This document shows positions 19,497 through 27,648 of a stretch of 64,000 bases of DNA, one piece after another (the first letter of the stretch is position 1; each line of letters opens with the position of its first letter). Source of the DNA: CATOSD01 sp965226695 (lineage in GTDB: Bacteria; Chloroflexota; Dehalococcoidia; Lucifugimonadales; CATOSD01); assembly GCA_965226695.1 (NCBI GenBank), contig OZ245405.1, positions 1,550,001-1,614,000 on the forward strand, read 5' to 3'. Under the pieces are notes generated by a model. That model did no database searches. It saw only the letters and a list, made by a program, of their open reading frames with translations, and was not told the DNA's origin. The translations under genes and the position numbers were made by a program.

Positions 19497-20940
19497 CGCC
19501 TGCTCCCCGACGTGAGCGCCATGTAGTCGCTGGCCGAGGTCTTCTGCACGCTGACCCTGGGCAGGTAGGGGTACAGCTGTAGGTCGAGTCTCTGGGGACG
19601 ACCCTCTATCCTGCACAGCACCAGGTGCTTGACGGCGTCGAAGCTTATGGCCCCGAGCCTGAGGGCATCGCGCACACCCTCGTACACCTCCTCCTTGCGG
19701 AAGCTCTCCAGCAGTCGCCTCAGCACGCCGAACTCCTTAGGCAACTCCCACCCGGCCAGCGGAGCGGCCTGGTCCAGCGCTCCCGTCTTGCGCTCCAGCA
19801 GCGGCAGGTAGTGGATGGGGTCGAAGACGAAGTCGTCGCGTTCGTATGAGCGGCGATGCCGGGCTATCACCTCTGCCCCGCAGCTGATCACCACCTCACC
19901 CAGATAGCCTCGCACCACAACCTCCACGTGGCCGTAGGCCACGGGCACCGAGTAGTCGTTGGTCCGGTACCGCACCAGGGACAGGGAGCTGGCACGGCTC
20001 ACGTGCTTGTCGCTGGCGCCGTATGGCACGGCGGGAAGCGGCAGCAGGGTCTCGAGGTCACGCTCCATCCGCTGGCCTATCGTCTCGGTGTGTCCACGCA
20101 GCTGTCTCCCCATACGTTCCAGGCACCGCTCCTCGAGGTAGGCGTTGAGGGCATCGAAGCTCGTAAACGACGGCACAGGCACCAGGAAGTTCCGGCGCGC
20201 ATATCCAACCAGCCCCTCGACCTTGCCCTTGTCGTTACCCTTGCCGGGACGGCCGAACCGATCCTCGAACAGGTAGTGGGACACCAACTCCGAGAAGACG
20301 CGGGTACGCTTCCTTCGACCGTCTCCCAGGATCCTGGCCACCGCCAGCCTCGTGTTATCGTATCGTACAGGATGCTAAGCGGCACGCCGCCCAGGAACGA
20401 CAACGCCGAGACGTGGCCGTCGCAGAACGCCTCGGTCGTCTCTGCGGGGTAGGCCTTCACGAAGCACGCGTCGCTGTGGGGAAGGTCCAGCACGAAGTAG
20501 TGGACGGTCTGCTCCACACCTGCGGTGACCGCCCTGGCCTGGCCGAAGTCGCACTGGGCGTGACCGGGAGGGTGAGACAGCGGCACGTACATCTCACGCG
20601 TCCGGCGACGCCGCTCACGCACGTAGTCCTTGACTATGGTGTAGCCGCCGGGGAAGCCGTGCTCAGCTCTCAGACGCTCGTAGATCCGCTTCGCCGTGTG
20701 GCGTTGCTTCTTCGGAAGACTGCGGTCATCCTCCAGGATACGGTCGATCACCCCGCGGTACGGGTCCAGCTTAGAGCGGCGCGGCGGTGACTGTCGACGG
20801 TATCCGGGAGGCACAGAGTACTGAAGCATCTTGCGCACCGTATCCCGGTGCAGGCCGAACACCCGGGCAGCCTCCCGTGTGCTCATCCCCTCCACCATGC
20901 AGGCCCGGTGCACTCGAACGTACAGTTCCACCTTGTACAT
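19493..20940 (-). pseudogene. IstA transposase with a 5-base duplication frameshift
   Basis: The 5' frame from 20940 encodes the N-terminal helix-turn-helix (STREAARVFGLHRDTVRKML) and the first part of the DDE core, including CDFGQARAV with the first Asp. At YD of the second catalytic block the sequence tatcg is duplicated in tandem (20356-20365), moving the frame by two. The rest of the protein (NTRLAV, KGKVEGLVGYARRNFLVP with catalytic Glu, then the C-terminal domain) continues in another frame to 19493. Removing one tatcg unit restores a single uninterrupted frame of about 480 codons, so this is a recent slippage-type lesion. Confidence 0.85.
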
Positions 20941-21007
20941 CCTTCACACCTTCCATCGAGTTGCCTCCAACTCTATAGAAGGCGGCGGGTGGTACAGTCT
21001 TCAAGCG

Positions 21008-21057
21008 CCACTCCTCAGCGCTCGACCCCGCCTCGCCGGTCCATTATTACTCCGCCC
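21008..21057 (+). repeat. 50-base direct repeat, left copy
   Basis: Identical over 50 bases to 22704-22753. It fills the gap between the IS21 end and the left end of ISNCY-like copy B, four bases short of the latter (cgtg intervenes). The length is far above a normal IS target duplication. Confidence 0.85.
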
Positions 21058-21061
21058 CGTG

Positions 21062-22703
21062 TGTTGTTGCTCAGCGATTATGTCCTCGCTAACTGTCAAG
21101 CGAAAATGTCCACATCATGGAGAATGTGACATTGACGCAGAAAGAGCAGGCAAGACTACAGGTACTTAACAGCTTGATGGCGGACCACATGACGATGGAG
21201 CAGGCAGCGACATTGATGGGACTGAGCGCGCGCCACACCAGGCGTACTCTGGCGGCTTACAGAAAGGACGGCGCAGCCCCACTCGCCCACGGCAATCGAG
21301 GTCGCAGACCGGCCAACGCTACACCGGACTCGTTGGCGACGGAGGTGGTGGTCTTGGCGCGGACCCGATACGTGGGAGTCAACCACACGCACCTGAGCGA
21401 GCTGCTGAGGGAGCGAGAGGGCATAGACATCGGTCGTAACACGTTGCGCAAGATACTGACTAACGCCGGTGTGAACAGTCCTCGTCGTCGCAGGCCGCCG
21501 AAGCATCGTGTTCGACGGCAGCGGATGGCTCGCGAGGGAATGCTGATACAGATAGACGGCAGCTACCACAGATGGCTGGGAGAAGATGGGCCCCAGTTCA
21601 CATTGCTGCTGGCGGTCGACGACGCCACTGGTTGTGTCGTCAATGCCCTGTTTTGCGAGTTGGAAAACACCCGCAGCTACTTGGTGCTGATGCGGAATCT
21701 GGTACAGAGCTACGGCATACCGCTCGCACTCTATTCAGACCGCCATGTCGTCTTCAAGCACACGCCGCCGTCAGAGACCGCCGCCGCCGCCACCCAGTTC
21801 TCTCGCGCGATGGGTGAGATCGGCGTACAGCTGATATTCGCGCGGTCACCGCAAGCCAAAGGTCGGGTGGAACGCACCGCGGGCACGCTCCAGGACAGGC
21901 TGGTCACGGAGCTGAGACTCGCAGGCGCGACCACCATCGATGACGCCAACCGCGTCCTCGACGACTTCCTTGCCCACTTCAACGAACGCTTTCGTGTGCC
22001 GGCGGAGCACGCAGACACCGCGTATCGGGTCCTGCATCCGGGGGTGAGCCTGGACACAGTCTTTTGCCTGAAGTACAGGCGCAGGGTTGGCCGGGATAAC
22101 ACTGTGAAGTACCGCTGGCGCACCCTGCAGTTGCTTCCCGACGAGGCTCGACCGAGCTATGCCGGATCGGTGGTAGATGTACTCGAAGGCCTGGACGGCC
22201 GACTGGCAGTGCAACACGAAGGGCGTATAGTCGCCTCCCAGGAAGCGCCGCCCCGTCCAAGTATCCTGCGCAGCTTCGACACGAGGACTGTGCACACGAC
22301 TGTTCCCAGCCGCTACGTCAACGGTGTCATCAGAAGGTCGGAGGACGAAGTGCCGCTAGTGGGCCCTATGCTCGAAGCGGACAACCTCCACGACGATGCT
22401 GACCGCAACGGCGCCGTAAGAGTTCGCAAGACCGTGACTGCGCGATCAAGAAAGCCCACCCCACTTCAGACGGCGAGATGGAAGGCGGTGCAAAGGGCGA
22501 AACGAAAGGGGCTGTCCATTCGTGGGATCGCCCGTGAACTGGGCATACACAGAGAAACCGTGAGGAAGTACATGAATGCTGAAAGACCACCCATGGCGCG
22601 CGCTCGCGCAACGTCGGAAGTAACGTAATCTGCTAGCATGGAAATCCACCGAGATGACATGTTCCCTTGACACTTAGACGGACAGAATCGCTGAGCGTCG
22701 ACA
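21062..22703 (+). mobile_element. ISNCY-like element, copy B (intact)
   Basis: The 1642-base element is bounded by long imperfect inverted ends of about 52 bases: TGTTGTTGCTCAGCGATT on the left and TGTCGACGCTCAGCGATT on the complement of the right. Inside each end a second shared block (TGTCAAG-GAA-ATGTC) follows, giving two terminal repeats per end. One intact transposase gene fills the interior. Fifty-base direct repeats flank it. Confidence 0.8.
21117..22628 (+). CDS. Integrase-core (DDE) transposase, ISNCY/ISDol1-like
   Basis: A 503-residue transposase. An N-terminal HTH (residues 5-60, MTMEQAATLMGLSARHTRRT) is followed by an rve-type RNase H core: first Asp in LIQIDGSYHRWLG near 147, second in LYSDRHVVF near 205, Glu in RVERTAGTLQDRL near 245. 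A C-terminal mu-like beta domain and a second HTH (GLSIRGIARELGIHRETVRKYM) near 470 end the protein, an uncommon arrangement with DNA-binding motifs at both termini. The frame is complete and the ATG lies inside the left terminal repeat region. It could mobilise copy A and the loose ends in this window. Confidence 0.85.
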   Translation: MENVTLTQKEQARLQVLNSLMADHMTMEQAATLMGLSARHTRRTLAAYRKDGAAPLAHGNRGRRPANATPDSLATEVVVLARTRYVGVNHTHLSELLREREGIDIGRNTLRKILTNAGVNSPRRRRPPKHRVRRQRMAREGMLIQIDGSYHRWLGEDGPQFTLLLAVDDATGCVVNALFCELENTRSYLVLMRNLVQSYGIPLALYSDRHVVFKHTPPSETAAAATQFSRAMGEIGVQLIFARSPQAKGRVERTAGTLQDRLVTELRLAGATTIDDANRVLDDFLAHFNERFRVPAEHADTAYRVLHPGVSLDTVFCLKYRRRVGRDNTVKYRWRTLQLLPDEARPSYAGSVVDVLEGLDGRLAVQHEGRIVASQEAPPRPSILRSFDTRTVHTTVPSRYVNGVIRRSEDEVPLVGPMLEADNLHDDADRNGAVRVRKTVTARSRKPTPLQTARWKAVQRAKRKGLSIRGIARELGIHRETVRKYMNAERPPMARARATSEVT

Positions 22704-22753
22704 CCACTCCTCAGCGCTCGACCCCGCCTCGCCGGTCCATTATTACTCCGCCC
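22704..22753 (+). repeat. 50-base direct repeat, right copy
   Basis: Starts at the first base after ISNCY-like copy B and is identical to 21008-21057. It ends in ccgccc followed by tttaca, close to the ccgcccttgaca motif seen at other IS borders. Confidence 0.85.
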
Positions 22754-22951
22754 TTTACAAGAGGAGAAGCCGTCTCATACATCCCCATTTCACCGGTGTG
22801 ACTCCCCTTCGTCATGGCTTGAAGAAGCCAACGTGACCCCTGGATAGAGTCGGCTGTCTCCAGTCCGTGGCGACTGCCGGTGCTGGGACTCGAAAAACTC
22901 GGTACTTAACAACCCACTTTCTGCCTGCACGCCCGTCTACCCTTTCTCTAG

Positions 22952-22973
22952 CTGGGACTTCGTTACGTCCCAG
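22952..22973 (+). promoter_or_regulatory. Perfect hairpin in the leader of the AlpA-type gene
   Basis: CTGGGAC (22952-22958) and GTCCCAG (22967-22973) form a seven-base stem with an eight-base loop, ending 6 bases before the GAGGAG ribosome site of the regulator gene. The palindrome could be an operator for autoregulation or an RNA structure affecting translation. Confidence 0.45.
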
Positions 22974-22993
22974 GACATGAGGAGGTGTTGACG

Positions 22994-23179
22994 ATGATAG
23001 ACATGCTATTGAGACGACGGGAGGTCGAGGAGATCGTGGGACTAAGCCGCTCGTCGATCTACAGGATGATGGAGAGTGGAGACTTTCCAAAGTCCGTGAA
23101 AATCAGTCGCGGCGCCGTCCGGTGGAGAGCGAGTGACATTAAGGCCTGGCTGGAGTCGAGGCCGGTGACGGGGAGCTAA
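22994..23179 (+). CDS. AlpA-family excisionase/transcriptional regulator
   Basis: A 61-residue winged helix-turn-helix protein (LLRRREVEEIVGLSRSSIYRMM, GDFPKSVKISRGAVRW, DIKAWLESR) typical of AlpA regulators carried by P4-like integrative elements. Family members activate integrase or act as excisionase. The ATG at 22994 is preferred because GAGGAG sits 9 bases upstream; a GTG at 22985 would overlap that ribosome site. It lies next to and converges with the integrase gene, which supports a functional pair. Confidence 0.85.
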   Translation: MIDMLLRRREVEEIVGLSRSSIYRMMESGDFPKSVKISRGAVRWRASDIKAWLESRPVTGS

Positions 23180-23199
23180 CTCGGGCCGAACAGAGATGC

Positions 23200-24411
23200 C
23201 TAGACGCCGACCGGTTGAACGGGGTCCTTGATGGGGTCCTCCTGGTCAAGCACTCCCTGAGGCTGGCCGGTCAGGTAGTCGGCCCAAAGCTGCATCAGCG
23301 CGCGGCGGCGCTCGAACAGGTCGGACCTGGCGTAGGCCTGCTCGGTCGAGTTGCCCAGGGTGTGGGCGAGTGCGGCCTCCGAGACTGCCCAAGGCGTGTC
23401 TGTCCGCTCAAGCGTCCAGTTCTTGAAGCTGCTTCGGAACCCGTGGACGGTGGCGCGGTCCGCGAGGCCGGTCGACCGCAGCACCTTCGTCAACGTCATG
23501 TCCGACATTGTCGTCTTTCGCTTCTGTGGCGACGGGAACACCAGCCCCGAATCGTCCCGCAGGGCAATCGCCTCGGCGACCACGTCGATGGCCTGTGCGC
23601 TGAGAGGCACCCGATGCTCCGCGCCCGCCTTCATCCGGTCGGGCGGTATCCGCCACACCCGGCCCTCCATGTCGATCTCATCCCAGAGGGCGCCTCTGGC
23701 CTCTCCCGAACGCGCTGCAGTGAGGACCAGGAACCTGAAGCACAACCTGGCAGGCATGGACGCTTGGGAGGCGTCGACAGTCCTGAGAGCCGCCCCGACC
23801 TCCTGGTAGGGTAGGGCCCTGAGGTGGGCCTTCACCTTCGGCATGGGGGCAAGAGCGCCGTCTATGGCCTCGCCCGCCGGGTTGGCGTCCATGAAGCCAT
23901 GTGCCATCGCCCATCGGAAGACGGTTCTCATCCGCTGGCGCACCCTTCGGGCCGTCTCAGGACGGGTGGTCCAAATCGGGGTTAGAACTCGCAGCACACA
24001 GGCTCGGTCTATCCTATCCAGGGGCATGCTGCCCAGTGTCGGCATCGCGTGGCGCTCGAGGGTCTGGATCCAGGCTGCGACGTGCCTGGCGTTGCGCCAG
24101 CGGGGCATGTTCGCCTCGTGTACGGTGTAGGCGGCTTCTCTGAAGCTCGGCATCGCGGGCGCGTGCTTTTCGGCGAGAGGGTCTCGGCCCTCTGCAACGG
24201 CGGCGCGGTTGTCGGCAGCCTTACTGCGCGCCTGGGCAAGGCTCACCGTTGGAAATCCGCCCAGGCCTATGTCCCGCCTGCGCCAGTCGATTGTGATGCG
24301 CTGAACCCAGGACTTGGCGCCCTCCCTGCTGATGAAGAGGTGCAGGCCCCCACCGTCCGAGTACCGACCCGGTTCCTTGAGAGCCTTCGCACTCGTTGCT
24401 GACAGCGCCAT
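23200..24411 (-). CDS. int: P4-type tyrosine recombinase (integrase)
   Basis: A 403-residue integrase with an N-terminal DUF4102 arm-binding domain (SDGGGLHLFISREGAKSW), a SAM-like core-binding domain (about 100-190) and a catalytic domain. Catalytic residues visible are Arg in TAARSGEARGALW, the HGFRSSFKNW box with His-x-x-Arg, LAHTLGN with the second His, and the nucleophile Tyr in QAYARSDLFERRR. All are present, so it should be active. It catalyses site-specific integration, usually into a tRNA gene; the tRNA-Ala gene begins 160 bases upstream with its 3' end toward the integrase, the expected layout. The start ATG lies after two TGTGGTAA repeats. Confidence 0.92.
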   Translation of the reverse strand: MALSATSAKALKEPGRYSDGGGLHLFISREGAKSWVQRITIDWRRRDIGLGGFPTVSLAQARSKAADNRAAVAEGRDPLAEKHAPAMPSFREAAYTVHEANMPRWRNARHVAAWIQTLERHAMPTLGSMPLDRIDRACVLRVLTPIWTTRPETARRVRQRMRTVFRWAMAHGFMDANPAGEAIDGALAPMPKVKAHLRALPYQEVGAALRTVDASQASMPARLCFRFLVLTAARSGEARGALWDEIDMEGRVWRIPPDRMKAGAEHRVPLSAQAIDVVAEAIALRDDSGLVFPSPQKRKTTMSDMTLTKVLRSTGLADRATVHGFRSSFKNWTLERTDTPWAVSEAALAHTLGNSTEQAYARSDLFERRRALMQLWADYLTGQPQGVLDQEDPIKDPVQPVGV

Positions 24412-24436
24412 GGTGGCCCTCCCACGCTAGAATGTG

Positions 24437-24456
24437 TTACCACAGCGTTTACCACA
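24437..24456 (-). promoter_or_regulatory. Paired 8-base repeats upstream of the integrase gene
   Basis: TTACCACA occurs at 24437-24444 and 24449-24456 (TGTGGTAA twice on the coding strand), 12 bases apart, about one helical turn. They lie 26-45 bases before the integrase start, between it and tRNA-Ala. They could be integrase arm sites or an operator for the AlpA-type regulator. Confidence 0.4.
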
Positions 24457-24570
24457 CTTGACGTGGGATAGTGGGGGAAACGCCGGGCACAATTGGGCTC
24501 CGAATCTGGGCTTCTCAGCTACGAAATGGGGGCATTTTGGGACATCTAGGGCCGGGAGCGGAATGGCCGT

Positions 24571-24646
24571 TGGTGGAGCTGGGGGGACTCGAACCCCCTG
24601 CCTCTTCAATGCCATTGAAGCGCTCTCCCAGATGAGCTACAGCCCC
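24571..24646 (-). tRNA. tRNA-Ala (GGC)
   Basis: The minus strand folds as a full cloverleaf of 76 bases: acceptor GGGGCTG/CAGCTCC with discriminator A, D-arm GCTC...GAGC, anticodon stem CTTCA/TGAAG with loop ATGGCAT (anticodon GGC), and T-arm GGGGG/TTCGAGT/CCCCC. CCA is encoded. It decodes GCC. Its 3' end points to the integrase gene, marking the likely attachment site. Confidence 0.95.
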
Positions 24647-24799
24647 TCCCGCGCCGCGGGACCGACCGCCGGCGCAGCGCCTCAATTCTAGCAAAGTGGC
24701 GGTGTCTTCCGCAACCGGACGCGCGGCGTGGCAACCACGCCGGGCTTGCGTTACAATCGGCCTGCCGGACTCGCCCAAGCCCCCAGCTAACGTCAGGAT

Positions 24800-26581
24800 A
24801 TGTCCGGTGGAGAGGCGTGGCCGTTGGCATCAGAGCAGGTCAATGCGACAGTGCGATACGAGCCGGATGAGAATCCGCCTCTCGCCGTTGCGGTGGGCGC
24901 GGGCGTCCAGGCGGCGCTGTCCATCCTCGCGGGCATCGTGCTCGGTGTCGTCATCATCGTAAAGGTGGCAGGAGAGAGCGAGGGCTACCTTGCCTGGGCC
25001 GTGTTCGCCGCGCTCCTGGTCAGCGGCGTGGCCACCATACTGCAGGCCGTGCGCGTCTGGCGCATCGGAGCCGGCCACGTCCTGATGATGGGCACGTCCG
25101 GCGCGTTCATCGCGGTCTGTGTCGCGGCGCTCGTCGAGGGCGGCCCCGCCACCATGGCCAGCCTGATAGTGGTGTCGTCACTCTTTCAGTTCCTGCTCGC
25201 CTCCAGGCTCTCGTGGTTCAGGCGGCTGCTCACTCCTGTCGTTGCCGGCACCGTAATCATGCTGATAACCGGTACCGTCGTACCCATCCTGTTCGACACC
25301 ATGTCGACGGTGCCGGACGACGCCTCGGCCTCTGCGGGGCCGGTTGCCGCCGCCGTGACGGCCGTCGTGGTGTTGGGGCTGGCCATGCGCGGCCCGACGC
25401 CGCTGCGCATATGGGCGCCCATCATCGGCATCGCCGCCGGCTGCGCGGCCTCCGTGCCCTTCGGCCTGTACGACGTTAAGCCGGTGCTGGACGCCCCCTG
25501 GGTCGGCGTGCCCTTCGGCTCGTGGCCGGGGCTGGACCTCACTCCCGGCACGGAGTTCTGGGCGCTGCTTCCGGCCTTCGTGGTGGTTACCCTCGTGGGT
25601 GCGGTCGAGACGCTTGGCGACGCCGTCGTGATCCAGCGCGTCTCCCGCCGCAGGCCGCGCGCCACCGACTTCCGGGTCGTACAGGGCGCGCTCAACGCCG
25701 ACGGCATGGGCAACCTGCTTTCAGGGCTCGCCGGCACGACGCCCAACACCACCTACTCGTCCAGCATTTCCCTTGCCGAGTTGACGGGAATTGGCGCGCG
25801 ACGGGTGGGCGTAGTCATTGGGATCTTTCTCATACTGCTGGCCTTCTTCCCAAAGATGACGGCGCTTCTCATCGCAATTCCCGGTCCTGTGGCGGGGGCG
25901 TTCGTCACGTTTCTCATCGCGCTTCTGTTTATTCAGGGCATGAGAATCGTTCTGAGCGACGGTATCGACCGCCGCAAGGCCGTCATAGCCGGCGTGTCGT
26001 TCTGGGTCGGAGTGGGATTTCAATACCAGCTCATCTTTCCCGACGCTATTGGAGAGGGGTTTGTTGCGGTGCTGCTCGGCAACGGCATGACCGCGGGAGC
26101 CATCGTTGCCGTGGCGCTCTCGGCGTTCTCGGAGCTGACCAGCTCCCGGCGCAGGTCGCTCCAGGTCGGGCTGGACGACGAGGCGCTGCCCAAGGTGCTC
26201 GACTTCGCCCGCGGGTTCGCGACGCGCCACAAGTGGGACGACGTGGCAGCGGACAGACTGGCCGCCGCGAGCGAGGAGACGCTGGCCATACTCATGCAGT
26301 ACGGCGAGGAGGACGGCAGGGCGCCGAAAAGGCTGTCGATGTCGGCGCGGCGGGAGGACGGCGCGGCGGAGCTCGAATTCACGTTAGCGCTGGAAGGCGA
26401 GAATGTGGAGGACTGCCTGGCCTACATCAGCGAGCTGCCGCAAGTGCCGGACGAGAGCGAGATCTCCTACCGCCTGCTCCGCCATTACGCCGCCGCGATA
26501 AACCACCAGAAGTACTACGGCATCGACGTAGTCTCGATACGTGTGGATGGCCCCGTCCAAAGCGCCGCGCCGTCCCACTAA
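24800..26581 (+). CDS. NCS2-type nucleobase permease with a C-terminal ATPase-like domain
   Basis: A 593-residue membrane protein. Residues about 28-450 form the 14-helix NCS2 (xanthine/uracil permease) fold, with the conserved TPNTTYSSSISLAELTGIG segment after a VGAVETLGDAVVIQRVS helix carrying the substrate-binding Glu. It should import a purine or pyrimidine base with protons or sodium. The last 140 residues are soluble and not part of the transporter family. They contain ADRLAAASEETLAILMQYGEE, which resembles the N-box helix of RsbW-type HATPases, but the metal-binding Asn is absent. The domain may thus be a degenerate regulatory module. The ATG start lies 153 bases from the divergent tRNA-Ala. 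An aldo/keto reductase gene follows 58 bases downstream. Confidence 0.85.
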   Translation: MSGGEAWPLASEQVNATVRYEPDENPPLAVAVGAGVQAALSILAGIVLGVVIIVKVAGESEGYLAWAVFAALLVSGVATILQAVRVWRIGAGHVLMMGTSGAFIAVCVAALVEGGPATMASLIVVSSLFQFLLASRLSWFRRLLTPVVAGTVIMLITGTVVPILFDTMSTVPDDASASAGPVAAAVTAVVVLGLAMRGPTPLRIWAPIIGIAAGCAASVPFGLYDVKPVLDAPWVGVPFGSWPGLDLTPGTEFWALLPAFVVVTLVGAVETLGDAVVIQRVSRRRPRATDFRVVQGALNADGMGNLLSGLAGTTPNTTYSSSISLAELTGIGARRVGVVIGIFLILLAFFPKMTALLIAIPGPVAGAFVTFLIALLFIQGMRIVLSDGIDRRKAVIAGVSFWVGVGFQYQLIFPDAIGEGFVAVLLGNGMTAGAIVAVALSAFSELTSSRRRSLQVGLDDEALPKVLDFARGFATRHKWDDVAADRLAAASEETLAILMQYGEEDGRAPKRLSMSARREDGAAELEFTLALEGENVEDCLAYISELPQVPDESEISYRLLRHYAAAINHQKYYGIDVVSIRVDGPVQSAAPSH

Positions 26582-26639
26582 ACGCGGCAGCCCGGTGATG
26601 TCGTGAGGGCGGGATCATCCGTTACTGAAGGGAGAAGAT

Positions 26640-27629
26640 ATGGAACAGAGACAACTCGGGGATAGCGGCCTGTACACCTCGGCGATCGGTTTCGGTACGT
26701 GGGAAATGAGCACCACGATGTACGGACATATCGACGTTGACGAGGCGGCCCAGGCCGTGCACGCAGCGATCGATCACGGCATAACGCTGTTCGACACCGC
26801 CGAGGTTTACGGCCCGTACCACTCGGAGAGGCTGCTTGCCAAGGCGCTGGGCAAAAAGCGCGGTGACATAGTCCTGGTCAGCAAGGTGGGCTTCCAGTAC
26901 GACGAGGACAACCGCAATGCCGGCCGTAACTCCAGCTATGACCACGTCATCGCGCGTACGGAGGGCTGCCTGCAGCGCCTGGAGACCGACTACCTGGACC
27001 TGCTTCTCATACACTGGCCCGACCACGACACGCCTTTCGAGGAAACGGTGTCGGCGCTCAACAAGCTGAAAGAGGACGGCAAGATAAGGCACTACGGTGT
27101 TTCCAACTTCACGCCGGAGATGATGGTCGAGTGCGAGCGATATGGCCACCTTGCCGCCAACCAGGTGGGGTACAACATGTTCGACCGCCGGATGGAGTCT
27201 GCGGTTCTGCCGTTCTGCGCCGAGCGGAACATCGGCTTCATGGCCTACGGTACGCTCGGCTTCGGCCTGCTTTCAGGCGCGTTCACGCCGGAGACCGCGT
27301 TCGGGGAGGGCGATTGGCGCAGCCGTGGGGTCGCATTCGGGCTTCCACTCTTCCAGCACGAGGAGTTCGCGCGGGAGCTGCGAGTCGTCGAGCGGCTGAA
27401 GGCCATCGCCGCCGACCACGGCAAGAGCGTCGCGCAGCTGGCCATCGCTTGGACGACCGGACATCAGGCGGTTTCCGTCGGACTGGTCGGAGTCAGGAAC
27501 GAGTGGGAGCTGAAGGAGAACGTCGCAGCCGCTGATTGGAAGCTGGACGCCGAAACGCGCGACCGCATCGACGCGGCGTTCGAGGCGGAAGGCGTCCCTA
27601 CGCACGTAGACTCCCCGCAGGCCGTATAG
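26640..27629 (+). CDS. Aldo/keto reductase
   Basis: A 329-residue TIM-barrel oxidoreductase. The AKR tetrad is visible: Asp in FDTAEVYGPYHSE with Tyr four residues on, Lys in VLVSKVGFQ and His in LLLIHWPDHD. The C-terminal NADPH-binding segment (VGVRNEWELKENVAA) is complete. Members reduce aldehydes and ketones or oxidise sugars; the substrate cannot be assigned. A good ribosome site (AGGGAGAAGAT) precedes the ATG. It follows the permease in the same direction and converges with the GH15 gene. Confidence 0.88.
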   Translation: MEQRQLGDSGLYTSAIGFGTWEMSTTMYGHIDVDEAAQAVHAAIDHGITLFDTAEVYGPYHSERLLAKALGKKRGDIVLVSKVGFQYDEDNRNAGRNSSYDHVIARTEGCLQRLETDYLDLLLIHWPDHDTPFEETVSALNKLKEDGKIRHYGVSNFTPEMMVECERYGHLAANQVGYNMFDRRMESAVLPFCAERNIGFMAYGTLGFGLLSGAFTPETAFGEGDWRSRGVAFGLPLFQHEEFARELRVVERLKAIAADHGKSVAQLAIAWTTGHQAVSVGLVGVRNEWELKENVAAADWKLDAETRDRIDAAFEAEGVPTHVDSPQAV

Positions 27630-27648
27630 GCGCCGGGCGGGGCGTCCG

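Larger units (their letters stand above)
18630..21007 (-). mobile_element. IS21-family element (lineage 2), near complete
   Basis: The element carries istA and istB in order on the minus strand, with a four-base overlap of istA stop and istB GTG start. The istA-side end lies at about 21007 (gtggtacagtcttcaagcgcc), next to a 50-base direct repeat. The istB-side end is less clear, around 18610-18660. istA is frameshifted by a five-base duplication, so the element is not autonomous. Its istB 3' end is the source type of the fragment at 4768-4970. Confidence 0.7.
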
